A program made the position numbers and the translations under genes. The notes under the pieces were generated by a model, which did no database searches, was not told where the DNA came from, and was given only the letters and a program-made list of their open reading frames with translations. A stretch of DNA of 64,000 nt from an uncultured Muribaculaceae bacterium (GTDB taxonomy: Bacteria > Bacteroidota > Bacteroidia > Bacteroidales > Muribaculaceae), in contig CANQZG010000004.1 in the NCBI GenBank assembly GCA_947628305.1, positions 124,001 through 188,000 of the forward strand. Direction: 5' to 3'. This document shows, in pieces, positions 26,193 to 34,546 of this stretch (positions are counted from its first letter, which is position 1; each line of letters starts with the position of its first letter).

Positions 26193-27890
26193 ATGAACAA
26201 ACTGTTATATTTCAGAAGAAATCTGACTGCGATTGTCGTGATGACAGTCTCGGCTTTGGTCGGCTGGGGCGCGATTCCCCAAGGTTACTATAACAATCTA
26301 AACGGCAAGAGCGGGGAGGAGTTGAAGACCGCAGCCCACAAGATTATAAATCCGCATACAACACCCGGTTCGACATCGGCCTATAATACCTATTATACCA
26401 ACCTGAGGACGACTTTCCAGCAGACTGACCTGTACCCCAATTCCAACCGTTGGTGGGATATGTATTCCGACATACCGTTCTATGCGCCGTCATTCACCGG
26501 TCTGAACCGCGAGCATTCGGTTCCCAAAAGCTGGTGGGGGTATGACAAGAACAGTCCGACACCGCCCTACGTGGACTTGAACCATCTTTATCCGTCGGAA
26601 ATGAAAGCCAACACCGCCAAGAGCAACTTCCCTCTCGGCGTGGTGCAGTCATCATCATTCAACAACGGAATATGCAAGGTCGGTTCTCCTGCGAGCGGAC
26701 AGGGCGGTGGCGCGTCCAAGGTTTTCGAGCCTGACGATTCCTATAAAGGTGATTTTGCGCGTACCTATTTCTACATGATAACATGTTACCAGGGGATGAC
26801 GTGGAAATATACCTACATGTTCAATAACAGTACCTATCCCGGCATCAACAAGTGGGCACTCGATTTGCTTCTCGACTGGGCACGCCGTGACCCGGTGAGC
26901 CAGAAAGAGTATGACCGTAACGAGGCAGTCTACAGGCTGCAGAACAACCGTAACCCGTTCATCGATTTCCCCGACTTGTTTGAGTATGTCTGGGGCAACA
27001 AGGTTGGACAGCCCTTCAAGGTGACCGATACGCCCGATGTACCGGCGGGCGACCCTGTGCTCATCACCCCTGTACAGGACATGTCTCTTGATTTCGGAGA
27101 GGTGGCTGTCGGCAACTCCGTCACCCGTCTGCTTCATTTCAAGGGTGAGAATCTGACAGGCGCGTTGACAATCAATCTGTCGAAGAGTGCCGGCAACCCG
27201 GAGATGTTTTCATCAGGCGACAAGGAAATCAAGGCGCAGTATGTCAACCGTGAGAGCGGTTATGACCTTGTCGTGACCTATACCCCTACAGCCGAGGGGG
27301 AGCATACCGCCAGGTTGATTGTCTCCGACATCCCTGACGAAGGGTCCTTTGGCGTGGGGTTGCGAGGAACCGCGCTGCCTGTCCCGACACTGTCTGTCCT
27401 GACAGCTACCGCGCCGACCGAAATAGAGTCAGACAGTTATGTGGCCAACTGGAACGAACCGACCGAGGTGGTCGACTACTATATCGTCACCCGAACTAAA
27501 TATGTGCGCGGTGTCCCGACGACCGAGGAACTGCTCGCCGAGCAGAATTCACTCAAAATAGAGGACTTCTCGGGCAGTGACTCCGAGAGTTATGCCGTGC
27601 AGAGCGTGCGTCTCGGATACCGTTCGCCCATGTCCAACACCGTGTTTGTCAGCCATTCGGGCATAACAGGCATCAGTGAGGAACTTCCTCTCGGCGTGAC
27701 TGTGTATCCCGGGTTGATACGCATCACCACAGGCGTTGAGCATACTGACGGCCGTATATATGACCTGTCGGGTCATCAGGTGATGTCGATTAGGACAGTC
27801 ACCGACGGAATGGAAATCACGTTGCCGCTTGGCGTTTATTTCCTCGTAACCGGGGAACACACGACACCTGTCAAAATAATCGCCCGTTGA
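26193..27890 (+). CDS. Secreted endonuclease I family protein with T9SS-type C-terminus
   Basis: ATG 26193 is preferred to GTG 26169 because it starts a signal peptide-like segment (MNKLLYFRRNLTAIVVMTV...ALVGWG). The 565-residue product has the endonuclease I core: LNREHSVPKSWWG (the histidine-bearing active-site motif) near residue 108, VDLNHLYPSEMKANTAKSNF near 130 and NSTYPGINKWALDLLLDWAR near 210. A middle Ig-like region and the C-terminal VYPGLIRITTG...LPLGVYFLV sorting-type domain suggest secretion through the type IX system. A likely role is degradation of extracellular DNA for nutrients. Confidence 0.85.
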   Translation: MNKLLYFRRNLTAIVVMTVSALVGWGAIPQGYYNNLNGKSGEELKTAAHKIINPHTTPGSTSAYNTYYTNLRTTFQQTDLYPNSNRWWDMYSDIPFYAPSFTGLNREHSVPKSWWGYDKNSPTPPYVDLNHLYPSEMKANTAKSNFPLGVVQSSSFNNGICKVGSPASGQGGGASKVFEPDDSYKGDFARTYFYMITCYQGMTWKYTYMFNNSTYPGINKWALDLLLDWARRDPVSQKEYDRNEAVYRLQNNRNPFIDFPDLFEYVWGNKVGQPFKVTDTPDVPAGDPVLITPVQDMSLDFGEVAVGNSVTRLLHFKGENLTGALTINLSKSAGNPEMFSSGDKEIKAQYVNRESGYDLVVTYTPTAEGEHTARLIVSDIPDEGSFGVGLRGTALPVPTLSVLTATAPTEIESDSYVANWNEPTEVVDYYIVTRTKYVRGVPTTEELLAEQNSLKIEDFSGSDSESYAVQSVRLGYRSPMSNTVFVSHSGITGISEELPLGVTVYPGLIRITTGVEHTDGRIYDLSGHQVMSIRTVTDGMEITLPLGVYFLVTGEHTTPVKIIAR

Positions 27891-28666
27891 TGCAGAGGGT
27901 CTTGTTTCACAGCACCATTTTCGGGCCTATACATTCCCGCCGGCTCGGCACGTCATTGGGGGTCAATCTGACACCCAATGACGGAAAGGTGTGTACATTT
28001 GACTGCCTGTACTGCGAGGCCGGGTTCAATGTCCAAGGGCCGGGGACTACAGGATTTTCATCGAGGGAGGAGGTCGCGCATGACCTTGAATGTAAGCTCT
28101 CGGAGATGAAATCGACCGGACGGCCACTTGATGTCATTACATTCTCGGGCAACGGCGAGCCGACATTGTGTCCTGACTTTCCGGCGATTATAGACGAGAC
28201 AATTGCATTGAGGGATAAGTATTACCCATCGGCTCGCATTTCGGTGTTGTCCAACTCAACACGTCTTGGCGACAAGTGTGTTGTCGAGGCATTGCGCAAA
28301 GTCGACAACAATATCCTGAAACTTGATTCGGCAATCGATGGCACTATGCGCCTGATAGACCGTCCTACAGTTTCATCATTCTCGGTCGGGAGAGTTATAG
28401 AATGGTTAAAACAATTCAAAGAGCAGTGCATAATACAGACCATGATGCTCCGGGGAGAGTGCGACGGTAAAATCATAGATAACACCACCGAAACCGAGGT
28501 GGACGCATTGATTGAGGCCTACAATGAGATTACCCCAAGTGAGGTGATGCTCTATTCCATCGACCGTAAGACGCCTTGTGAGACACTTTCCAGGGTGTCA
28601 CGTGAGGAACTTGAACTGATAGCCGACCGGATGCGTCGGGTCGGAGTCAAAGTTGTGACAGCCTGA
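27890..28666 (+). CDS. Radical SAM protein
   Basis: A 258-residue radical SAM enzyme. ATG 27890 shares one base with the stop of the nuclease gene (TGATG), a typical coupled start; TTG 27887 is less likely. The cluster motif CTFDCLYC (cysteines 35, 39, 42) binds the 4Fe-4S cluster; TFSGNGEPTLCPDFPAII near 83 is the GGE-type SAM site, and NTTETEVDALIEAYNEI near 200 follows. The layout resembles the archaeal/bacterial family annotated as wyosine-base-like or 'MoaA/NifB-like' radical SAM proteins; the reaction is unknown. Confidence 0.88.
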   Translation: MQRVLFHSTIFGPIHSRRLGTSLGVNLTPNDGKVCTFDCLYCEAGFNVQGPGTTGFSSREEVAHDLECKLSEMKSTGRPLDVITFSGNGEPTLCPDFPAIIDETIALRDKYYPSARISVLSNSTRLGDKCVVEALRKVDNNILKLDSAIDGTMRLIDRPTVSSFSVGRVIEWLKQFKEQCIIQTMMLRGECDGKIIDNTTETEVDALIEAYNEITPSEVMLYSIDRKTPCETLSRVSREELELIADRMRRVGVKVVTA

Positions 28667-28777
28667 CAACATTTGAATTGGTATAAATGTTATAATGACG
28701 TGAGATTGAGATAATTAAGTGTTAATTTAATATTTTTTTGTTAAAATATTAAATTAATGTGTGATATTTCGCGTACA

Positions 28778-28809
28778 TTTGTAACCAAATAATTTGTATA
28801 ATATATTTG
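28778..28809 (+). promoter_or_regulatory. Promoter of the FKBP operon
   Basis: TTTG (28778-28781), 20 bp, then TATATTTG (28802-28809): a full match to the Bacteroidetes consensus. The expected start near 28816 is only about 3 nt before the ATG at 28819, so the first FKBP should be leaderless. Confidence 0.75.
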
Positions 28810-28818
28810 TATAATATA

Positions 28819-29439
28819 ATGGAAAATAAAGAATTGGACCGTTTGAGCTATGCCCTCGGTCTAAGCATGGGAAATAATTTCCGCAGCAGCGGAATTGAGA
28901 AAATAAATGCGACAGACTTTGCCGACGGTGTGGCAACGGTGTTCGATAACGCCGCCCCCAAGATGACCTACGATGAGGCCAAGGAAATCATACGCCAGTA
29001 TTTTACCGAACTTGACTCGAAACAGAAAGCCGCTGCGACCGAGGCCGGTAAGGCCAACGAGGAACTTGGCAAGGCTTTCCTTGCCGAGAATGCCAAGCGT
29101 GAAGGCGTGAAAGTGACCGCCACCGGGTTGCAGTATGAAATCCTCGCCGAAGGCGAAGGGGTGTCTCCGAAGCCCGGCGATAATGTGACCGTACACTATA
29201 CCGGCAAACTGATTGACGGCACTGTGTTCGATTCATCGGTCGAAAGGGGAGAACCCGCGACATTCGGTGTCACCCAGGTTATACCGGGATGGGTCGAGGC
29301 CCTGCAGATGATGAAGCCGGGTGCAAAATATCGTCTGTATATCCCTTCGGAACTCGCCTACGGCCCGCAAGGGGCAGGTGGGGTAATCGGCCCTAACGCG
29401 ACCCTTATATTTGATGTCGAACTCATCAAGGTAGGCTGA
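28819..29439 (+). CDS. FKBP-type peptidyl-prolyl isomerase, cytoplasmic
   Basis: Folding catalyst with an N-terminal helical dimer domain (MENKELDRLSYALGLSMGNN, FKBP_N type) and a C-terminal FKBP domain (VTVHYTGKLIDGTVFDSSVE, GWVEALQMMKPGAKYRLYIP, LAYGPQGAGG). ATG 28819 is preferred over the TTG at 28807 because the promoter -7 box ends at 28809. The product is 206 residues, with no signal peptide, so it should act in the cytoplasm, the first of three FKBPs in a row. The stop overlaps the next ATG by one base. Confidence 0.92.
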   Translation: MENKELDRLSYALGLSMGNNFRSSGIEKINATDFADGVATVFDNAAPKMTYDEAKEIIRQYFTELDSKQKAAATEAGKANEELGKAFLAENAKREGVKVTATGLQYEILAEGEGVSPKPGDNVTVHYTGKLIDGTVFDSSVERGEPATFGVTQVIPGWVEALQMMKPGAKYRLYIPSELAYGPQGAGGVIGPNATLIFDVELIKVG

Positions 29440-30269
29440 TGCACTGTCAAAGGGTGGTGATGGCTTGGCTGTTGACCCTGTGTGTGTGCATTCAGGTTGT
29501 CGGCAGGGATAATGACACGTCGGTATCGGCTAAAGATTCAACCGACATCGCCCTTGCAACGGTGTGGGCATCCTATCTTCGTCCTTATCTTGTGCGTGAT
29601 TACGGTGACGATTCTGTGACCATAGACCGTTATATTGACGGGATGAAAAAGTCGTTAACCCTCGATAAAAGCCGGGAGCCATATTATAGGGGCGTGCTCG
29701 AAGGCTTTCAGCTTGGACGTCGTGTAACCCAGATGAAACAACTCGGCCTTGAAATAGACAGTATCGCGTTACTTGATAGCCTCAGTGACATGTTGCGTGG
29801 CTCCAAAGGGCCTTTTACACCCGAGGAGGCCGACCGTTATCTGTCGGCGATGATTGCATCGCGTCAGCCGGTAGACACACTTAGCCAGGTGGAACAACAG
29901 AAATGGCTTGACCGGCAGTTCAAGCGCGAGGGGGTCGTCAAGACCCAGGACGGACTTCTTTTCGAGACGCTGCGACAGGGTGAGGGAGTGTATCCCACAA
30001 TGGGTGACAAGGTCAGGATTCTCTACACGGCACGTCTTAGCGATGGCACGGTGTTTGACTCGACCGATGAGCCGGTGACGTTTGACGTCGAGCATCTCGT
30101 TCCCGGTTTTACCGAGGGATTGCTGATGATGAAACCCGGAGGGCGTTACCGATTGTTTATCCCTGCGTCGTTGGGATATGGCGAGAATGGGATTCCAGGC
30201 GCGATTCCGGGAAATGCCGCGCTCGATTTTACGGTGGACTTGCTTGAAGTGATTCCATCGGCTCAATGA
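29439..30269 (+). CDS. FKBP-type peptidyl-prolyl isomerase, exported
   Basis: A 276-residue FKBP with an N-terminal signal peptide (MHCQRVVMAWLLTLCVCIQVVG), so probably periplasmic. A long alpha-helical FKBP_N-like part (residues 30-160) precedes the FKBP domain, visible as VRILYTARLSDGTVFDSTDE, GFTEGLLMMKPGGRYRLFIP and LGYGENGIPG. Residues that line the active site (Tyr, Phe-Asp, Phe, Tyr) are conserved in those blocks. It begins with the TGATG overlap from the previous gene. Confidence 0.88.
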   Translation: MHCQRVVMAWLLTLCVCIQVVGRDNDTSVSAKDSTDIALATVWASYLRPYLVRDYGDDSVTIDRYIDGMKKSLTLDKSREPYYRGVLEGFQLGRRVTQMKQLGLEIDSIALLDSLSDMLRGSKGPFTPEEADRYLSAMIASRQPVDTLSQVEQQKWLDRQFKREGVVKTQDGLLFETLRQGEGVYPTMGDKVRILYTARLSDGTVFDSTDEPVTFDVEHLVPGFTEGLLMMKPGGRYRLFIPASLGYGENGIPGAIPGNAALDFTVDLLEVIPSAQ

Positions 30270-30313
30270 CATAAAACCAAAAATTGTAATAAGAACCAAA
30301 TAAATAATCGATT

Positions 30314-31222
30314 ATGAAAAAGTTAATTATTGCATGTGCGGTGGCTACAGTAGCTGTGGCCGGCTTGACATCATGCGGAAAAAGTGCCGAAGGGGGCAAT
30401 GACGCTTTCGGTGATTCACTCTCCACGGCATTCGGCCAGGTCAATGGCGGCCAGTTTGCCCAGTCTTATCTCACGATTCCTGAAAACGAGCGTGCTAAGT
30501 TTGACAAGGAGTCAATTCTGCGCGGTATCAAGGAGGTTGTCATGACCGATACCGCCGACCAAGGTTTTATCGCAGGCCTTAATATCGGCCTTAACCTCTC
30601 GCAGACGCTTGCACAACTTGAACAGGGCGGTGTGAAACTTGACCGCCGTAAATTCTACGATGAATTTGCCAAGGCATTCAAGGCCGATTCAGTTGACGAG
30701 ACCAAGCTCACGATGCTTCAGGGCGAACTCCAGGGCATGATGATGCGTGCGCAGGAGATGGTTCAAAAGAAGCAACAGGAGGAGGCCGAGGCACAGCGTA
30801 AGGCTCTTGCCGAAGGCCCCGAGGCCAAGGAGAACAGCAAGGCCGGTGCAGAGTTTATCGCCAAGAAGATGAAAGAGGATTCCTCAATCAAGAAGACAGC
30901 CTCAGGTCTTGCCTACAAGGTAGAGGCTGAAGGTAACGGCGCACAGCCCGTTGACGGTGACAATGTTTCGGTAATCTACACCGGCAAACTGATTGACGGC
31001 ACTGTGTTTGACTCGTCAAACGGTCAGGCTGTCAAGTTTCCCGTCAATGGCGTAATCCCCGGTTTCAGCGAGGCTCTCAAGATGATGAAGAAAGGCGCGA
31101 AATACACCATCTATATCCCCGGTGATATCGCATACGGTCCTGAAGGGACACCTGATGGAAAAATTAAACCTATGTCAACACTTGTTTTCGATGTTGAACT
31201 CGTCGACATCAACGCTAAATAA
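30314..31222 (+). CDS. FKBP-type peptidyl-prolyl isomerase, lipoprotein
   Basis: A 302-residue FKBP with lipobox VAGLTSC (cysteine near residue 21), so anchored in an envelope membrane. A coiled-coil-like, Gln/Glu-rich stretch (QEMVQKKQQEEAEAQRKALA) lies near residues 147-166 before the FKBP domain (VSVIYTGKLIDGTVFDSSNG, GFSEALKMMKKGAKYTIYIP, IAYGPEGTPD). Organisation matches the Mip/FkpA-like class that assists folding of envelope proteins. It ends 41 bp before a strong intrinsic terminator and closes the operon. Confidence 0.92.
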   Translation: MKKLIIACAVATVAVAGLTSCGKSAEGGNDAFGDSLSTAFGQVNGGQFAQSYLTIPENERAKFDKESILRGIKEVVMTDTADQGFIAGLNIGLNLSQTLAQLEQGGVKLDRRKFYDEFAKAFKADSVDETKLTMLQGELQGMMMRAQEMVQKKQQEEAEAQRKALAEGPEAKENSKAGAEFIAKKMKEDSSIKKTASGLAYKVEAEGNGAQPVDGDNVSVIYTGKLIDGTVFDSSNGQAVKFPVNGVIPGFSEALKMMKKGAKYTIYIPGDIAYGPEGTPDGKIKPMSTLVFDVELVDINAK

Positions 31223-31263
31223 TAGTGTGATAAATAATAGAATGTGTAAACATCCTATTATTG

Positions 31264-31301
31264 AAAAAAGCGAGACACCCGCCTGGGTGTCTCGCTTTTT
31301 T
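31264..31301 (+). terminator. Rho-independent terminator of the FKBP operon
   Basis: AAAAAAGCGAGACACCC, loop GCCT, GGGTGTCTCGCTTTTTT: a 17-bp perfect stem with A and T tracts on both sides. It follows the last FKBP stop by 41 bp and works by sequence in either direction, but only the FKBP operon needs it. Confidence 0.92.
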
Positions 31302-31334
31302 GGCTTCAATGGTGTTGTCGGAACAAGATAGTAG

Positions 31335-31498
31335 GAGGGTGTTGCAAAATTCGCAATAAACTTCGTAGGGACGCGCCAACGTGCGCGTCCTTTATTGCAA
31401 ATGATTGATAATCTACCACTTTGAGGACGCGCCCGTTGGCGCGTCCCTACGATTTCGCATTAAGTCTCAATTTTGCAACATGTTTTGTGACACCCTCA
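31335..31498. repeat. REP/BIME-like paired hairpin element B with inverted ends
   Basis: Best preserved copy. Outer ends are inverted: GAGGGTGTTGCAAAATT at left and TTTTGCAACATG...ACACCCTC at right. Inside lie two GTAG-headed hairpins, CGTAGGGACGCGCCAACGTG... (31364-31390) and its inverse ...GCGTCCCTACG (31425-31451), separated by the conserved ATTGCAAATGATTGATAA spacer. It fills the gap between the FKBP terminator and mscL. Confidence 0.88.
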
Positions 31499-31500
31499 CC

Positions 31501-31935
31501 TTACTTTTTGTTTTGTTGCCGGAGCAGGTCGCGGATTTCAGTCAACAGGGTCTCCTCTTTGGATGGTTCGGCGGGCGTTTCGACTGTTGCCTCCTCCTCT
31601 TTTTTCTTGCGGAGCGAGGAGATGAAGCGTATCATGACGAAGATACAGAAAGCGACGATTATGAAGTTTACCACGGTCTGAATCCACGTACCCCAGTTTA
31701 GGGTGACCTCGGGTTTGACTATCTCCTGCCCGTCCATGACGGCCTTTTGAATCACCCACTTGTAGTCGGTGAAGTTGATACCGCCTGTGGCCACTCCCAC
31801 CAAAGGCATGATTAGGTCATCGACAAGTGACGATACAATCTTGCCAAATGCTGCGCCGATGATTACACCGACAGCCATGTCTACGACATTCCCTCTCATT
31901 GCGAAATCCTTGAAATCGCTGAAAAATTTTGACAT
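31501..31935 (-). CDS. mscL: Large-conductance mechanosensitive channel
   Basis: Inner-membrane homopentameric channel that opens under membrane tension during osmotic down-shock. The 144-residue product has the N-terminal amphipathic helix [20 protein letters not shown], the glycine-rich pore-lining span [20 protein letters not shown], a second span ([18 protein letters not shown], near 90-107) and a charged cytoplasmic helix ending [12 protein letters not shown], all standard. Transcription is likely from within or beside the MITE-like element directly upstream. Confidence 0.95.
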   Translation of the reverse strand: MSKFFSDFKDFAMRGNVVDMAVGVIIGAAFGKIVSSLVDDLIMPLVGVATGGINFTDYKWVIQKAVMDGQEIVKPEVTLNWGTWIQTVVNFIIVAFCIFVMIRFISSLRKKKEEEATVETPAEPSKEETLLTEIRDLLRQQNKK

Positions 31936-31970
31936 AATATGAATATTGAGATTATAATTTGTTGAACGTG

Positions 31971-32191
31971 TTAGAGAGTGTTTAGATTTAACAGTCAGAA
32001 ATTTTTATGCGGAGTCTTGAGATGATTTTGGCCATGCAGCCGAGGGAGCGATGCGGGCATCGTGACCGAGACAAAGGGACAAAAGCATCCAAGAAACCGC
32101 ATCGAGAACTCATTGACGGCATCTTCCGGTCATTTCCGTGTCTCGAAACCTGCCTATAAAAATTCGACTGTTAAATTCAAACATTCTCTTA
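31971..32191. mobile_element. MITE-like element (221 bp) with ~36-bp imperfect inverted ends
   Basis: The left end (31974-32008) reads GAGAGTGTTTAGATTTAACA then GTCAGAAATTTTTAT. The right end (32156-32188), read on the opposite strand, is GAGAATGTTTGAATTTAACA then GTCGAATTTTTAT. TTA directly flanks both sides (31971-31973 and 32189-32191), consistent with a 3-bp target duplication. The interior has no convincing gene. A short related copy lies at 49671-49708. It sits between mscL and gapA. Confidence 0.72.
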
Positions 32192-32283
32192 AACAACAAC
32201 AAACATACTGAAAAAATTCATATCTAAGTCAATAAAATTCAATAATTACGGAAAAATTTACACAATTTCTTAAAAATAATTAG

Positions 32284-32291
32284 TAATTTTG
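32284..32291 (+). promoter_or_regulatory. -7 promoter box upstream of gapA
   Basis: TAATTTTG matches TAnnTTTG; the -33 element is weak (TTTA at 32257-32260). The predicted start near 32298 leaves an ~88-nt AT-rich leader. Confidence 0.4.
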
Positions 32292-32361
32292 TGTCGCTTA
32301 GAACAACTCTGTTGTCATTGGGTTGTCTATATGGGAAAATATAAGATACAAATAACTATAA

Positions 32362-33396
<1,035 letters not shown>

Positions 33397-33419
33397 TCAG
33401 TCGTTTTCGCGATAAAAAC

Positions 33420-33457
33420 ATCGGGGGCACGCATCAAGCGTGCCCCCGATTGCTTTT
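33420..33457 (+). terminator. Rho-independent terminator of gapA
   Basis: ATCGGGGGCACGC, loop ATCAA, GCGTGCCCCCGAT, then TTGCTTTT: a 13-bp perfect stem and a short T-rich tail. Confidence 0.88.
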
Positions 33458-33493
33458 AGATAGCGACATCATTGGAGATATGGTAACACGTAC

Positions 33494-33566
33494 GGTCGCG
33501 GTACGCCACGACCCGATGATAAAACGCCATCACATAATTGCCTGATAGGCCGTGGCATGCCACGAC
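33494..33566. repeat. Degenerate paired-hairpin element
   Basis: Two hairpins, GGTCGCGGTACGCCACGACC (33494-33513) and GGCCGTGGCATGCCACGAC (33548-33566), about 35 bp apart. They resemble the REP pairs in size and spacing but lack the GTAG/CTAC heads (GTAC and GACTGC instead), so this may be a decayed or separate subfamily. The rest of 33458-33631 shows nothing else. Confidence 0.5.
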
Positions 33567-33631
33567 TGCACCCACCAATTGTGGAACTCTTTAATGGATT
33601 ATAATGACGCGTATGCTGCTCCTCAACGGGT

Positions 33632-33895
33632 TTATAATTCAGGCTTTATGACGGCAATCTTGGTCGATTCCGAGAGCCACCGGCCGTTGTAGTAACGGTT
33701 GATGCTCGTCGGCAACAGGACCTCGTCGCCGTTGTTCCATGTCCCGGATTCGGGCAGCTTGCTCATGTACGCCCTGACGTTGTTGTCGCCAATCCACTCG
33801 ACCTTTGTCGCCTCGTTGACCGGGTCGGTCTCAAGTCGGACGGACGGCATGCTGTAGTTGCCGCACCAGTCGCACAGACAGTCTTTCATTATCAT
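33632..33895 (-). CDS. Small hypothetical protein
   Basis: 87 residues starting MIMKDCLCDWCGNYSMPSVR, with a CLCDWC pair and an ordinary amphipathic composition (NNGDEVLLPTSINRYYNG near 60). Unrecognised. No signal peptide. The start codon overlaps, on the opposite strand, the ATG of the next gene: CATG at 33893-33896 serves both. The ORF stays open far upstream (to 34231), but that part is antisense to the next gene and is not credible. Both genes lack an evident promoter, so at least one may be unexpressed. Confidence 0.42.
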   Translation of the reverse strand: MIMKDCLCDWCGNYSMPSVRLETDPVNEATKVEWIGDNNVRAYMSKLPESGTWNNGDEVLLPTSINRYYNGRWLSESTKIAVIKPEL

Positions 33896-34184
33896 GAAAA
33901 TCTTGTCAATCCCCGTCTTTTTAGGCCTCTCGGTCGCGACGGTGAAGGCGGATGTCACACCCACGTTCATGACCGCCGGGACTGACGTGACGGTGACGCT
34001 GCCACAGGGACATGGTGGCAGTCTGGTCGCCGTGGTTTCGACCAACGGCACGCTGATGTCGACCCAAAATGTGCAACCGGGGGAGGGGACGGCGATTGTC
34101 GCGACCGACGGCTTCCCCTCGGGAATGTACATCGTGACGATAACCGATGCAACAAACGCCTCGCGCGAGGCCTGCAAATCGTAA
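33894..34184 (+). CDS. Small secreted protein, DUF3244/T9SS-sorting-domain-like
   Basis: ATG 33894 gives a 96-residue product with signal peptide (MKILSIPVFLGLSVATVKA), preferred over upstream GTG/ATG choices that add unrelated residues. The mature part (VTVTLPQGHGGSLVAVVST, GFPSGMYIVTITDATN) has the strand pattern of a free-standing type IX sorting-like or DUF3244 domain. Such small secreted beta-sandwich proteins are common in Bacteroidales and of unknown function. A strong hairpin follows 62 bp after the stop. Confidence 0.55.
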   Translation: MKILSIPVFLGLSVATVKADVTPTFMTAGTDVTVTLPQGHGGSLVAVVSTNGTLMSTQNVQPGEGTAIVATDGFPSGMYIVTITDATNASREACKS

Positions 34185-34246
34185 TCAAGTAACGGAGTGC
34201 CAAGGTAACCAAGCTGGCTGTCCGTTGGCATAGCCGTTAAAACGCC

Positions 34247-34280
34247 AAACGAGGAGATGTTTCACAACGTCTCCTCGTTT
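34247..34280 (+). terminator. Hairpin, probable terminator of the small secreted gene
   Basis: AAACGAGGAGATGTT, loop TCAC, AACGTCTCCTCGTTT: a long near-perfect stem (one mismatch). The T-run is only three bases, so the terminator call is moderate. Confidence 0.55.
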
Positions 34281-34407
34281 AGATAATAAACCAATCATTA
34301 TCACATTTCTTGCAATGGAAAAAGTAATTTCTTCTAAGTGATATTATAACATCGGGGGGATTAAAAAAGTTCAATAGAAATGAAATTTTTTTATTTTCGG
34401 TGATTTA

Positions 34408-34439
34408 TTTGTTGAGATACGCGTTTTTAAGTAACTTAG
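34408..34439 (+). promoter_or_regulatory. Promoter of recA
   Basis: TTTG (34408-34411), 20 bp, TAACTTAG (34432-34439), one mismatch to TAnnTTTG. Predicted start near 34446, giving an ~100-nt leader. Confidence 0.6.
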
Positions 34440-34456
34440 CAAAATGAAGAAAAACA

Positions 34457-34507
34457 GGAGCGTTTTGTTTTATTAACGCGGGTGTGCGTTAATGTTGCAC
34501 ACGCTCC
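34457..34507 (+). promoter_or_regulatory. Structured leader of recA
   Basis: Nested inverted repeats in the predicted recA leader: outer GGAGCG (34457-34462) with CGCTCC (34502-34507), inner GTGTGC (34482-34487) with GCACAC (34497-34502) around a GTTAATGTT loop. No canonical LexA-type box was recognised. A further TAATTTTG at 34511-34518 could be a second start. Confidence 0.45.
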
Positions 34508-34546
34508 GATTAATTTTGCATTGGAAATAATTAAAACGCTAAATAA

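Noticed and set aside
33896..34231. Upstream extension of the small minus-strand gene to 199 residues
   Set aside because: It runs entirely antisense through the signal-peptide gene at 33894-34184 and shows no protein-like pattern.
34355..34360. Second short G-run (G6) upstream of recA as another slippage switch
   Set aside because: Six G is short and it lies about 50 bp upstream of the -33 element, so no promoter effect is evident.
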